A DNA stretch of 64,000 nt, taken from assembly GCA_905221605.1 (NCBI GenBank), contig CAJNDS010000478.1:64501-128500 (forward strand). Direction: 5' to 3'. The stretch comes from Symbiodinium natans. Lineage: Eukaryota; Sar; Dinophyceae; Suessiales; Symbiodiniaceae. Under the pieces are notes generated by a model. That model was not told where the DNA came from, did not search any database, and saw nothing but the letters and a program-made list of their open reading frames with translations. This document shows, piece after piece, positions 34,560 to 47,100 of the stretch (positions are counted from its first letter, which is position 1; every line of letters starts with the position of its first letter). A program made the position numbers and the translations under genes.

Positions 34560-36990
34560 GTTTCATGGAGCTTGCTTTCCGTTCGTTTTGCGGCACAGGT
34601 GCTACTCGGCCGAGGTGCCGTGCTCGCCTTAAGCTGTTGAAAGCAAGTAGGCCAACCCCAGATTGTTCGTCAGTGAGTTTGCCAGCTTGCTCATGTGCAT
34701 CTTTGCAAGCCAAGATGATGATTCTCGATCCGCTGGACGAAAGCAATCGGGCCCACAGCTCAGGGCAAACTAGGTGGACATTGAATTGGACCACCTCATT
34801 TTTAGATTTATCCATAAATGCCAGATTAGCCGGAGGTCTTGTGAATTGAGCAGGTGGGCAGCTACGAACTGAACTTCTTTTCTGAGGACGAGGCCCAATG
34901 AAGCACCTTCAAAGATGTGCTGGCCCTTTGAATTCAAGTAGCTTGCTCACTGTGGAGAAGTGACAGCGCAGCCTATGAAGGCTCTGAGCCAAGCTTTGCA
35001 CGTACCTTGCATGCTTTCATGCAAAGGAGCACAAAGACATCCTAGACATGTCCCTGCTAGGGCACACTATACCAGGATGGGCTATTATACCCTATAACCC
35101 CTTAAAAAGTGCTTTATAGGGTTGATTACAAGGCCTAGTAGCCCATCCTGCTAAGGCTTAGCTTAGCTGCTAAGGGCACCTGTATATCTCCACTGTGTGG
35201 TCATGGGCACTTGATGGGATGCGCTGCTGGGAATGCTGTCGCTTGGTCTTAGGGTTGAGGGTTGAGGGTTGAGGATTTAGTTTAGGATTTCCACACCTTG
35301 TTTCACGCGTCTTGTCATGTTTTCGTCAGGCGCCTCGGGCCAATTTGCGAAAGCCAAGGTGAAGTAGATCGCGAAGATCGCTTCGACTTGCCGACCTTCA
35401 GCGCAGATCGAAGGCAATCTGCTTGCCTTTCATCGTTCCTCGTGTGGGCGGCTCAGCTCAGCGAATTCAAGTTGCAGCAACATGAAAGCCAGCTTTCATA
35501 CTTGTCGGTTGCATTGCCCCGAAAGGCTTTGGTTCGTTGATGATTCATCTGCGACACAAATTGGAACACAGATGTATCAAGTCACAAATAGGAACCGCGG
35601 GGAGAGCGGGAGAGTCAGTGAGCTGGACGACGCCTGGGTGTGAAGGCAGCAACAATAGACAAATCAAGGAAGGCAAGATAGTTCGTGTCAATCCTTAGAC
35701 GAATCCGCGTGACGGCCGCAAGACCAACAAAAGTCTGCCTGAGACAGAAGAGGGGAACACCATGGAACGCCATTCAGCTCAAATCAAAAAGGTGCCTCAG
35801 AAAATGTCTCTGTGCCACAGCATCTGCCTTGACATTTTGCTGCGTCTCACAGTGCCTTGCCGGCCTGTTTTGCTACAGCTCAGCCAATTGCAACTTGCAA
35901 CTGAGCGGGGCAATCTGAGAGGAGTCGTGTCAGAAGAGGGAAAGGGACAAAGCGCGGAAGGTCCACCACCAAGTTGCTGGGGATCATCAAATTCAATATC
36001 TAATGGCTCCATGGTGCGAGCTGCTCAGACCAAGGCCAAACAAGTTGTGCAGAGCTTGGGCCCAGGAGGCGACTTGTGCATCGATTCGTGCTGGATCGCG
36101 GAACAGTGCATGGCCTGGACTGACCAGCAATGGAAGAAGCGTGTGCAGTACATACAAGGCTTCACAATTTACGAGCCAAGCAACCAAGCTGCGGTTTCCG
36201 TCGTCCATGTTCGTCCTCATCCAGCGTCTTGTGATTGCTTGGATGATGGAAATATCAGTAATGCTGCAGGTAGCTGACGCCGCGTCCGTGGCTATGATAG
36301 CCTCTCGTGCTCCGAGCAAGTTTTGGGTGCGTTTTGCATGCAGGGAAGATGCATGTGCGGCGTGCTGTCAGGAAATGCCGAAGCGGCAGCAGGGCAGGCC
36401 GTCCACTGAGTTGAAGAACATGACCTGATGGTTGGATGATGATGGTTGGTTCGAGAGACCTCATGCGAGGCCAAGGCGTATAAGTACTTCGCGAAGTCTG
36501 CTAGGGATGCTTCCCAGAATGCGCTCGCGCCTTACATGTGGGCTTGGGTTCGTGTCTCGTTGGTCCTTGTCAACCATGGTTTCAATACACATACATAAAC
36601 ATAGGGAACGGACATGAGTGTCTTCAGGCCCCCAGCATTAGATCACTTGCTGATGGAAGTAAATTCTGCAGGCTGCGTGAGCTTGTGAAGCATTTTGCCA
36701 AAGACACAGCCACGGGCCGAAATTGGGCGCATGTTGTCGAGCGCTTCGTGGCTAGCGTTTGCGATGATCGCGCGCGCAATCCAGGCTGTTCCCGGCAAGA
36801 TGCGGATCTTCTCTTCCGACTGCTTTCCTGTTGCAGCAGTTTACAGTTCGGCTAGCGCCTCGGTTCTTGGCATTTCAATCTGGAGTCTCGTTTCTGATCA
36901 TGGTCTCATATCCACGCACTCCTTGCAAGGCCAAAGTGGAGCCGGCAGATGGTGCTCGACGCGCTCGAACGGCTGAGTTTCTCTAGGAAA
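34560..36990. other. intergenic stretch, no recognised gene
   Basis: Apart from hairpin element A at 35073-35150 and a GGGTTGAGGGTTGA run at 35254-35275 nothing is recognised. The open frames at 35762-36277 and 36003-36428 show no known motif. Confidence 0.35.
35073..35150 (+). mobile_element. MITE-like hairpin element, family A (copy 2)
   Basis: Termini CAGGATGGGCTA (35073-35084) and TAGCCCATCCTG (35139-35150) are perfect 12-bp inverted repeats. Inside, ACCCTATAACCCC and TTTATAGGGTT form a second inverted pair. About 78 bp, no coding capacity. Confidence 0.85.
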
Positions 36991-37079
36991 AGAGTGTGAG
37001 TTGCCAAAGAGCAACTGGTCTTCAAGTCTTCTGTAGTTTCTTGGTTCTTGGTATGTCGTGGTGGTGGTTCACAGGGATT

Positions 37080-37618
37080 CGGTCACGGTTGCTTTGCCAG
37101 TCGTGAGACCATGCTGCGCGCGGCATACCCAGTCTCGGACTCGATGTTTTCCATGAGCTCAAGTGTCCCGAGAAGATGGTCCACCAAAAGCATTTCCTTG
37201 TCAACTCTGACCGTGCCAATGGACATAACGACCATTCTCGCAGAGGCTGAGGTCGTTTAGAGCATAAGCGTGGTGCCCGCATGCCCACATGGTGCCCCTG
37301 ACTCCAGGGATTTCCGCGAAACAGCCGGCAGCAAAAAAACGGACGACTTGTTCGGCGATTTGCTTCGAGCATCTTCTCAAAGACACCCTGGATCAGCAGG
37401 GTTCTTCCAAACAGCACAGCTCCGTTTTTTCCGCCGAGTCTTTTAATTGAGAATTGCCAGGATGTGAACAAGCCAACCCTCTCATTCCAGATTGCCCCAG
37501 AGATGGTGCTCTGCAGGCATAGTTGGTCCATGTCTGTGGCATTTGCTAGCTCTGCTGGCAGACAAGATCCGTAACCACACGTTTTCCTGAGGCAAGACAA
37601 CGATGAGGAGCTGGCCAT
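37080..37618 (-). pseudogene. frame-broken, intronless coding-like segment, unrecognised
   Basis: Three minus-strand frames take over from one another with good protein-like composition and no room for introns: 37618-about 37370 (contains GLFTSWQFSIKRLGGKNGA and LFGRTLLIQGVFEKML), about 37370-37240 (QIAEQVVRFFAAGCFAEIP, GTMWACGHHAYALNDL) and about 37240-37080 (MVVMSIGTVRVDKEMLLVDH, LLGTLELMENIESETGYAAR). This pattern suggests a retroposed, decaying copy of a real gene. I do not recognise the family. It could also be chance, though the third segment in particular looks coding. Confidence 0.35.
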
Positions 37619-38169
37619 AGCTTCCTATTGACTGGTTCATTGACATCGTGCTAGGCTTTAGGATGGGTCAAGTTTGAGTTTATTCCCGTGCCCAGCCGCG
37701 ACGCAGGAACCCGATGCATCCATGACTACATTTGTCTTGCAGGGTCCGACCGTGGCCGTGACTCCAGCCTGCTTCAGATGAGCGAAGTGCCGACGGAGCG
37801 ATACACAGCACACATCTGCACAGCATTCCCGACCTCATCTAGAATCTAAAAAAATTGCTCCGCGCACCGAACTGGGCCGAACCTTGCCAGGCACATTCCA
37901 TTTGTTTCGAGGACTTGTTGCCATGCATCACACGATGCATTGCAGCCGCCGAGGGAAGAGAAGTGTTCTGACAGGACCGAACGACGGCCGCCAGCTTCTC
38001 CAGAGATTTCAAAGTACGTAGACACCTCAGTTTGTTCACAGAAACAGTTGATTAAAGTTTCAAGTTTTGCCATACACCGCCTTTCGATTTAAGGATCCAA
38101 ATTGATGGACCTCTCCCTCAAGACACTGCGAGGCTAGCTGTGCTCCGCAGAACTTGACAGCTGTTGCAA

Positions 38170-38330
38170 CTTGGGGCGTTTCCGAAACAAAAGGACCCTT
38201 TTTATAGACCCCCAAGTAGTAGGATCCCCTTCTAGCAAGGACCCCAATAAGGGTACCCCTAATTCGGAGGATCCCCTTATAACAAGGACCCCAATAAGGG
38301 TACACCCTAATTCGCAAACCCCTCAAACAT
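38170..38330 (-). mobile_element. MITE-like element, family B (copy 1, internally duplicated)
   Basis: Ends: GGGGCGTTTCCGAAAC at 38173 and TTCGCAAACCCCTCAAACAT ending at 38330. The inner GGATCCCCTT...AAGGACCCCAATAAGGGTAC unit is present twice (about 52 bp each). The family recurs three times at 57.2-58.0 kb. Confidence 0.75.
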
Positions 38331-38425
38331 CGGCGAAGCCATGCAAAGCTGGAGAATCCGATGTGGAGGCCGGGCTGTGGCGCAGGGCCTTCGTGGAGAG
38401 CTGACGAGCGGCCCAGACGCGTTCA

Positions 38426-38585
38426 GGGTTTAGGGTTTTAGGGTTTTAGGGTTTTAGGGTTTTAGGGTTTTAGGGTTTTAGGGTTTTAGGGTTTTAGGGT
38501 TTTAGGGTTTTAGGGTTTTAGGGCTTTAGGGTTTTAGGGTTTTAGGGGTTTAGGGGTTTAGGGGTTTAGGGTTTAGGTTTAGGGG
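38426..38585 (+). repeat. TTTTAGGG octamer array with TTTAGGGG/TTTAGGG variants
   Basis: About thirteen TTTTAGGG units (the octamer known from green-algal telomeres), one unit with CTTTAGGG, then TTTAGGGG and TTTAGGG units. Interstitial. Confidence 0.95.
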
Positions 38586-38835
38586 TCCCGGGGCCTCATT
38601 GTTTGGTTTGAAGAGTTTCCCCGAGCCCTGAATATCAACCAGGTTTTGATGAAGCCGCCTGAACTTAACCTCTTGGGGGCCACCTTTTCGGATTTCACCA
38701 CGCCACCAGGTCCCTACTTTTCGCCGCATCTTTATAGGTTAGTACCAGCGAAGCACCGCGCAGGGGCCCCCTAATTTCTTTGATTTGTGTTTTCGCCCCT
38801 TGTGCTTTTTCAGTTTAGGGTTCGTTGTAAGATAC

Positions 38836-39006
38836 CAAGAAACAGAGGTTTTTCCCATTCAGCTGCAGGGGAAATAGAGGTTTTCTTGTTAAAACATAGA
38901 GCGAATATAGGTTTCCAACAAGAATACAGAAGGCATGGAGGTTTTCTTTTCAACATGTAAAGGGAGGGGAGGTTTGTCCAACAAAGCATCGGGACATAGA
39001 GGTTAT
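38836..39006. repeat. diverged tandem repeat GGAAATAGAGGTTTTCTTG
   Basis: Four to five units of about 35-45 bp, each with an AGAGGTTTTC- or GGAGGTTT-like core. A related set in opposite orientation (GAAAACTTCTATTTCCTCC) lies at 56456-56640. Confidence 0.65.
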
Positions 39007-39058
39007 CAGAACGGCAGAGAGAACGAAATGCTAAAAGAACTTATGTTGCTTCGAACAG

Positions 39059-39440
39059 GTTGGGCACTCCAGGGACACTCCGAGGATAATCTGGGACTGG
39101 GCACTCCAGGGATTCTGTGGGGACTTAAGCACTCCAGGAATGTTTTGTTAGTTCCGGGGTGGGGAACTCCAGTGACTGGGCACTCCCGGGATGTTGTGGG
39201 AATACTCCAGGGGCAGGGCGCGCGGCTGGGCACTCCAGCGATTCTGGGATACTCTGAAAGTGGCCACTTCAAACATTTGTCTGGAAATCGTTATCTGGTG
39301 CCTCCACCTTATCTGGGAATACTTTGCGGGTTGGGTACTCCAGGGATCCTCTGGGCGCTCCAGGGACGCACAGGGGATAGTCTGGGTTTGGGCATGCAGA
39401 GACCCTTAGGGTTTCCAGGGATGCCCAACCTTTTCGAGAC
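39059..39440. repeat. tandem repeat GGGCACTCCAGGGATTCTNT (array 2)
   Basis: Same family as the array at 23.24-23.58 kb: repeated TGGGCACTCCAGGGA and TGGGGATACTC-like parts. A 202-codon plus-strand frame (38935-39543) crosses both repeats and is an artefact. Confidence 0.8.
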
Positions 39441-39544
39441 ATCACCCAATCCCAGTGGCAATTTGGCACTCCGAGGCTTGAAGCGAAGCAGCCTCTACAG
39501 CAGGGCATGGCTCGTTTTCAGTCGGCTCCCCGGTGCTCCTTGAG

Positions 39545-42500
39545 TGCCCATTGCAAGTGCCTATAACTAATATGAATCGGATTACTAAGATAAATGATAT
39601 TTAGTACTATTAGTAGTACGAGTACTATTTTAACTATTCGTTAACATGAATAGGATCAGTTCAAGTCCGAGGATTGGGGCTGCTCCTTGCTTGCTTCTCA
39701 GGATCGTGTTGATTGGAAATACAATCCTGAGAACTGAGCTCGTGCTGACAGGTTGCCCTGATGGTTGTGGGAAGAGCTGCGCATCTCTATTCGTGTGCAC
39801 GGCACGATTCAGGGCGAGTGTTCTGCAGACCCCCACATGGTATCCTTCCCACCCCCACCTAAAGCCTTAAGCAGACAAATGCCCCAAACCCCTTGGCATC
39901 CCCTAAGAATTCGTCAAGCAAAACTAAGCATCCCCGAGCCACCGGCCGCACAGCGGAAAGTGGAGCCCTACGACCAAAGCAACCCCGTAGCCAGGGAAAA
40001 CAGCCAAAGAGCGCCTGCTGAGTGCCGCTCTCAGACAAGAATATGGACATTGCACAGTTCAGGTTCAACAGGCTGGTGCGTGCTTTTGCACATCAGGCGC
40101 TTGGTCGTTAAAACAACATGGTTGTTTTTTTTTGTGCAGTTGCTGCGCAAACTCTCTGACGTTTTGCATTTTTGTCATACTGTGTTCAGACATGATAGAG
40201 CAGCCAGGTACGTGTCAGTCATCGGTCAGGACCTTGCCAACACCGCTTCGCTGTCGGGGCCTTTGCAGTATAAATCCCCAGCCTGGTGACAAGATACATT
40301 CGTAAGAGCGGATGTCGTTCGGAAAGGCATACGGCCTAAGTGCCGTCCGTGTGGTGCTCCATGACGAAAGATATCCACTGCTGCCTGCATCGTTGCACAT
40401 TGTATCGACACCTTGTTTCGTCGTGAAATGGCATCATGTAGCCTTTTGAGTATCAAGCTCATGTGGCACACCTGGAAATCACAAGCATCCTCCAATCCTT
40501 CCAACGTTGTTCTCGAACGAGGAACACACTCACTTGACTGGCAAAGAATCAGACCTGAAGTGCCCCAAGGAAGTAGCGAAACAAGTGCAGGACGATGGTA
40601 AGCGAGTTTTAGCCTGGACTCGCATAAAGTGTTCAAGTTCTAAAGGCCTCACAAAATCTCACAATACATGTAATTGGCTTCACGCGGCTGTAGCATATCC
40701 AAGAACACAAAGCCATAGAATCATTCACCTCAAGTTCAGCCCGGAGTTTGCCTAAATTTGTATTATTTGTCTACTAGGCTTCGCAGCATGTGGTCAGCAC
40801 GATCGAATCGATCTTAGGTCTGCCTCGACAACATCTGCAGCTGGTGCAAAGGCACGCGGGTCACTATGGGTTGCTCGCATGCCGTGGTTGCATTGTGTTG
40901 CTCGTTCCAGGTTGCTGGTTCTTTCTTAGTAACTACCACATTTGCCGGTAGATCTGGGATTGGCATGGCTTTGGGGCGGCATGCAGTTCATGACTGCAAG
41001 ACTAGTGACGAAGTGGCCGTGACTGCAGCCCCAAGTGCCAGCAGACAAGTCTTCTTCATGGCTGTAAATTGTTGAATTGGTTTCGGCTGCGCGATGCGTG
41101 GTGTGTTTGGCAGCACACTCTGTACAAAAGTTCGGGTGAACTCGAGTGCCTTTTGTGCCAGATCACGAAAGAACCTAGCTTCATACGGGTTCGCCGACGG
41201 GTGCAACATGCCCAACATTGCACGACCCAACCCTAAAATGACTCAGGCACTTGCAGACTGCACTCTTAACATCGGTAGCCAATGGTACTGTCATGGCAAC
41301 AATCACGATCCTACCGGGATGTACTGGGCTTGAATCACAGGCGCTGTGTTGAACACTCGATTTGGTCAATGGTCGTTTTTGAAATAAAGCGTCAATGTGC
41401 AGGTTTGCGAGATTGCTTTTGGCACGGTGCATCGAGATGGGCTTCGGCAGTGCTCAAAAGCAACAACGGCCATGGCCCTGATCAGTGGGGGCTTTGTGTT
41501 GGTCCTGCGATTCTTTTTGCCGTATTGTACGATCAGTCCGCAAATCTCATGCACACACACACACACACACGACACACCATGGGAAGATATTTGCACTTGA
41601 GACATGTAGAAGAGAGTGCTGGCTGAAATTGGCTGGAAGGTCTCCAGCATGCGGCAGTGCATCGATTCCCTCATCGGTCAAGGGCACAGATGGGGCTTTC
41701 AGTTGCTGCATGTTGCTGCTATGGGCGTACTTTCGTCAAGTTGTTTGCGTTTCAGGCTACGCACCTGTCCTGAACCACGAGCTTTAGGAGGGTATGTGAG
41801 CGCCGATGAGTCACATTGATTCGATAGATTGTGCAATTTTGCAAGACGTCAGGTGAAGCTCAAGAGGTGCAGATGGCCACAGCAGAACAATGCAGAACAT
41901 AATGTACAATGTACAATGTACTGGCTTCAGTGGGAGGGAATCGTGGAACAGCTTTAGTCACCAGACGTGCCAGGCTTTTGTACAGACCCTTTCTAGGCTG
42001 TTCCAAGAGCAGTTTGTGCACTCAACTTGGCAGCATGAACCGATGGCAACACAAGCACATGGACGACTGTGAGCAGGAGACTTTGCAACAGTGACTGTGA
42101 TGGCACCACTCGCACAAGCTTCTACAAAAGTGTTCATGTCGCCTTCTCCAAGCTGCTAAGATGAGTCTCGTGGCGGGAACCACCAACATCGACCAGCATG
42201 TTTCGCAGCACAGGCGAAACAGGACAGACCAAAAGTGGCGCTTGCTGTGAAGAAGCCAACCATAACCAGCGGCTACAAGTGCTACAACACGCCACACGCA
42301 TGTGGTTGCAGCATGTTGCAGCGACCTTGCTCAAGACCATAGCGGCGTCTCTGTCACGACATGGCGTATCCCGCTGCTTGTCGGTCCACTTTAAGGGCTC
42401 TGAAGTTGGGCCCTTCGGTGGTTTGTAAAGGGTTATAAAAGTTCCCCAAAGAAGGGCCCGAAATAAGCGACTGTGTGCCTACCCAAAGATTGCTTTGCTC

Positions 42501-42800
42501 AGTCAAAGTCTTGCAGCCAGCGCGGGTGGGAACAAGAAAATGCAGCCCTGCTCATTGTCAAGTCAAGCAAAAGCGGATAAGGCGAAAGAGGATGCTTGCG
42601 GACAATGCGGTTGCGACAAAGGTGGCAAAGAGGCCTTTCCTGTGCATTCTACTCGTAACATCGTAAAAGATATGATTTGCATTCCTGGCTAGTAGGTGGA
42701 GGATTTGGTCCCGGATGTACAATTCGAGTGCCCGTTTGCAAGCACATGAATGGGCCGCTTTCACGTGGAGCATGCTGGAGATTCGTCGTTTCGGTTTGAA
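39545..42800. other. intergenic stretch, no recognised gene
   Basis: A short (AC)n tract lies at 41552-41572 and a hairpin GGGCCCTTC (42408) / GAAGGGCCC (42451) at 42408-42459. I find no coding motif. Confidence 0.35.
42408..42459. repeat. inverted repeat GGGCCCTTC...GAAGGGCCC
   Basis: Perfect 9-bp arms, 34-base loop containing AAAGGGTTATAAAAG. Similar in style to the two MITE-like families but with different sequence. Confidence 0.45.
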
Positions 42801-42802
42801 AG

Positions 42803-42851
42803 GTACCAAGCAATGTTCCAGCATGCCAACCCTGTCGATGTTCCGTACAAG
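42803..42851 (+). CDS. possible 5' exon of the fumarate hydratase gene
   Basis: Bounded by AAG|G and AAG|gt; encodes YQAMFQHANPVDVPYK-like sequence, which resembles the N-terminal region of class I fumarases (aromatic-x-x-MF, then D-x-P-Y). The exons linking it to 44186 were not found, so this is tentative. Confidence 0.3.
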
Positions 42852-43365
42852 GTTGGTGTGCCGCCGCTTCTTCACATCTTGGGAAAGATTGGACGGGATC
42901 GTGCGTGTGTGAGAATTCGCTGGGAGATTTGGAAGCTTCAGCCCAACTTCAAGCCATAGCAGCTAGAGCAGCTAGGGTGTCCCGAATTGCTCAGAAAATG
43001 GACAGCCTGAGCGCTGGCATCGCCGTCGAAGAGATCAAGGCCTTCAACTTGTGCTTCTCTGCGTAAGAGCTAGTTTAGGCAGCCCAACCGGCTAGGGCTT
43101 CAAGGTTTCAAGGCAACTTCCATGGGACATCAGCTCTCCACTTCGCAACTTCAACTGAAAATGTGCAAAGCTCATGCATGCTCGATGTTTCAGTTTTAGA
43201 ACGTGCTATGAGCATGAGAAGGCTTCAATTGCAGTTTCCCCCGAGATGCGCAGTGTGCACAGTGCGCTCATGGCAAATAGGTCTTGGGCAATGCTGTATC
43301 CCAGAGCTGCACTTGCAGATGAAGCTGCTGCAAAGTGTGGGCATACACTCCCAAATATCTAATCA

Positions 43366-43450
43366 ACAATAATAAGAACAGTAATAATCAGAATAATAAT
43401 GGTAATAATAATAATGGTATTCGTAATAATCATAACCATATCCACCATTG
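43366..43450. repeat. AAT-rich low-complexity tract
   Basis: Degenerate AATAAT repeats. Confidence 0.8.
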
Positions 43451-44185
43451 TCAGGTGTCGGGAGCCAGTAAGAAAATTGTCAGTGTGCAGCCTGCTCCTC
43501 AGCCTGCAGCTTCGCGCCCTTATTGAAAATGGGCCAATGCGCCCTAGCCATCCCTGGTTACTTGTGTCTTTTCCCCAACGACTGCGTTCACTCTGGAGTT
43601 CTTACCTTGAGGTTTTTTTTGTAGTGAGCCCGAACAGGTTTTGCTCAACAGCCCGGCTAGGAGAGGTGGCACAAACCGTGAAGAAGGCACAGGTACAGCG
43701 GGCTCAGTGTAATCACTCGTACATAGCGCCAAGTTTTGAGATAGAATGACAACCAGCCTTCCACTACTTCTTTGGACCCTGCCGCCTGCCGCCTACTACC
43801 CCGGCTCGGAGCGTTCAAGAAACGATCGAACTGGCTGTGTAGTTTACCAGATTTGTCCCTCGAACTCGTCGAAGCACAGTTGGCTTTTTGCCGTTATCAG
43901 CGTTGTTGGTGACGTTGGTGTGGCGGATAGCACGTTGGTTTGAGAGTGCCGGAAGGCATGCATGCGGTGTGCCGTACTCAGGCCGTGGGTCCTGCGAGAG
44001 TTGTCCAAGCATTGCATCTCAGAGATCAGTTAGTGCCCCAGTAAGCCCACATTTGCGTTAATCAAGGGAATTCCTCGAGTCATCTTCAAGCTTCGGCATT
44101 TAGAATGTCTGCCATTGGCATGTCTTAGGTTCACTGGAAACGCAAAACTGATGCACAAATATGTTGAAACATGCTGAAACCAGAG

Positions 44186-47100
44186 GTCATTTTCTCCGAC
44201 CGGGACACTTGGCACAGCTCGGCAAGATTTTGACGGATCCGGAGGCTCTTCTGGCACTCAGTTTAAATTCATCCTGTACACAACACTGCAGTTCGTTGCA
44301 GTCAAGTTGGCAGTTGCCAGGCATCCGAAAACGATCGCTTCACGGCCCACAATTTGCTTCAGCAGCTCAGACTTGGACTGGCAAATCACGGCGTGTTTTG
44401 AGCCGTGATAGCCCCCAAAAGACTTTAGCTTTTTGCCACATGCCCTGAATCTTGATCAAATAAGAATGAAGTTGGCTTCCTGTGTCTGTTTTGCTGGTGG
44501 CGCCTAACTTGCACACGTTTGGCTATCGGTGGCATGCTGATTCGTAAGTTACATCAGCGCCTGATGTCAGCAATTCAGGAATGCCGTAAAAGCTTCCGGA
44601 GGGCAGCTGCCGGGGTGCCAGGCCGGCTTGACAGTCTATTCAGGTCTTGGGAATGTGGGACCCTGTTTACTTGGGAGGGCAGGGGGGCCCCTATAATGTT
44701 CTATAAGGACGAGTTTGCCGGCTCCAACAGGATCCAGCACTGCGTATACAGTATGTATATATATATACACATGTGTATGTACAAATATTCTGTGTCAGGT
44801 CTTTATTGTGTAAGGTGACTCGTTGGTTTACGTAGCACCCCTTGTTCTTTGCAAGGAGCAAAGACCCTCCTGCTCCTTAATTAATCCCAATGAAAAACTT
44901 CTTCACATACCCTGCATTGCAAGCCCCACAGATGCGTTAGCCTTGTCAAGAAAACGACAGCTCTTCTAAAGAAGAAGGTTGCTCTTCAGGAGAACGAAGA
45001 AAACCGTCCATTTGGTTAGAGGCACCTCTGGCTCGCAGATTTAACCTTTCGGCATATTCAAAAAACCAACTGCGGGCTACGTGGCTGGGCTGGGCATGAT
45101 CCCGCTCACCCCGTCAGCATCCACCAGACTGGTAAAGACGGTGTCTTGGGCTGCTGCACACCAGTCACAACCTGGCTTCTTTCCCCCCACCCCCCAAAAC
45201 CCCTAAATGATGCCAAGGGCTCATGGTTGAGGCAGTTTCAGGCAGGAGCTCAGGCAGGAAGTCTTAGTAAGTCTTGGCAAGCCAAAATTAGTCTTAGCAC
45301 GCAGCAGGGGACCCTGGAAGGAAGGCAAGAAAAATTGCAAAAGGGGGAACTCAGGAGGTGCCCCAACGAAAATTCAGCGCCCTCATCCTTTTATGAGTAG
45401 CTTGCTAGTTGTCAGTTTGGTTCTTCTTGGATTGCTTGTCGAGCCCTTTGTCTAAATCGGTTTTGAATTCCCTCGGCCAGGGGAAAGTAAAGAGGGTCAC
45501 ATGTTAGTTCTTACAAGATGTTCTTGTAGCTTACCGTTCGTTCGGCAACCATCCTGGTGAGGACACCGGCACAGCCATCGTCATGGGCAAGCACGCTCCT
45601 TACGAGATTGGTAGGAGAGTGATGGTCGGCTCATAGGTCATCAAAAATCGTTTCGTGGATGATTTGATGCAATATGTGCAAGTTGGGTTCATCTTGGTTC
45701 ACCTCGACTGCCGAAGCTCAAGTCTGCACAGGCGAGGCATGCACGTCTTCACGAGCGGAGACGATGAAGCGCAGCTGTCACATGGAGTCTACGATGCCTA
45801 CACACAAAGGTGGGGGCGCCTTGTGCCATGTGGTCTGATGCAGATGGGAGATGCGTAATCTGCAGTCCATAAGGCCATGACTCTGGAAAACAGTTCTTTC
45901 TCAGGAACTTGCGGTATTCGCAGATGGCTCCAGTGACGATGTTCGCTGAGAAGAACACCAAGCCACGCTCATGCAAACAAGAGAAAGCGAGTCTGTCATG
46001 GAATGTCATGGCTGAATTGGAGTCGCAACAAGCACACCCTGGCGAAGTGCAGACTGCGAGTGAGGTGCAACTTGCCTGCTCAGATTGACATTCTCGCGAC
46101 GCCCAGCTCGTCCTATGAGTGGCGCTCTTAATGTTCACGTTCTAAATTTTCTCCCTCATCTCTGCAAGCAGGGCATTGTCTGCCAGCTGGCGTTTAGTGT
46201 TCAAGATGCCCTTGCATTTGCATCAAGGTTTCTCTTCATGGCCAAGGGCGGCGGATCTGCCAACAAGACCTACCTGTACCAGCAGACAAAGGCTGCACAA
46301 CAATCGTGGGCATTCAGCTTCAGCGATGGGCTGCACTTGTACAGGCATTGCTCAACCCGAAGAAGTTGGAGGCATTCATCACGGAGAAGCTGTCCGACGG
46401 TCAGTTTTGAATTCAGAAGATTGTGCACAAGAGCATGTTGCAGCACTGCGTCGTCAGACACAGTGGCTCAGGCAGACACTGGGTACCAGCGCTTGCCCTC
46501 CGTACCATGTGGCACTGGTCATCGGAGGTACCTCTGCCGCTCGTCTCGATCTGGTTCAAGGCTTTCGGAACTCGTGGAATCTAATGGAAGACTGGCCTGT
46601 CTCTTGCCATTCTTGCCATTCTGAGGCAGAGACTTGCTTGAAGACTGTCAAGCTTGCCAGCGCCAGGCAGCATGTAAGCATGGGGGAGAGACATTGTGCT
46701 TAGCACCTGCCTTGGTATGGGACACTTGCTGTGAATTTCGCTTGTGTATAGACCCTGCCTGGATGAGAGTGCTGTTAGACGGTTAGAGCTGTAGCTCGAA
46801 TACATGGTTGGCCGTTGAGTTTCGGCCAAGAACCCTTGGGCCGAAATTACCGCGTACACGCCGTCAAAATCTAAATTTGCCTAGCAAGAGGTACTATGAT
46901 GATTTGCCAACTTCGGGCAGTGACGGTGGCCGCGCTTTCCGCGACCTCGAATGGGAGGCGCATTGGCGCATGACTTTGGACAGCCATTTGGGTGTCACAA
47001 CAGCCTTGCTCAGGCGAAAGTGTTGAAGATCTGCCAAGACCTTGGGGTGGGCGCTCAGTTCGGCGGCAAGTACTTTGCTCACGATGCCCCTTGGCAACCA

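Noticed and set aside
38935-39543. 202-codon plus-strand frame
   Set aside because: It runs through two tandem-repeat arrays and translates the repeat unit.
43230-43340. Open segment MLYPRAALADEAAAK as a fumarase N-terminal exon
   Set aside because: It does not match the expected family block and has no in-phase AG|G junction to 44186.
45400-45430. CTTGCTAGTTGTCAG as the fumarase exon carrying the first cluster cysteine
   Set aside because: It has no usable donor in the right phase; the exon 44579-44621 (LPGCQ) fits in frame with a GC donor and keeps the preceding block.
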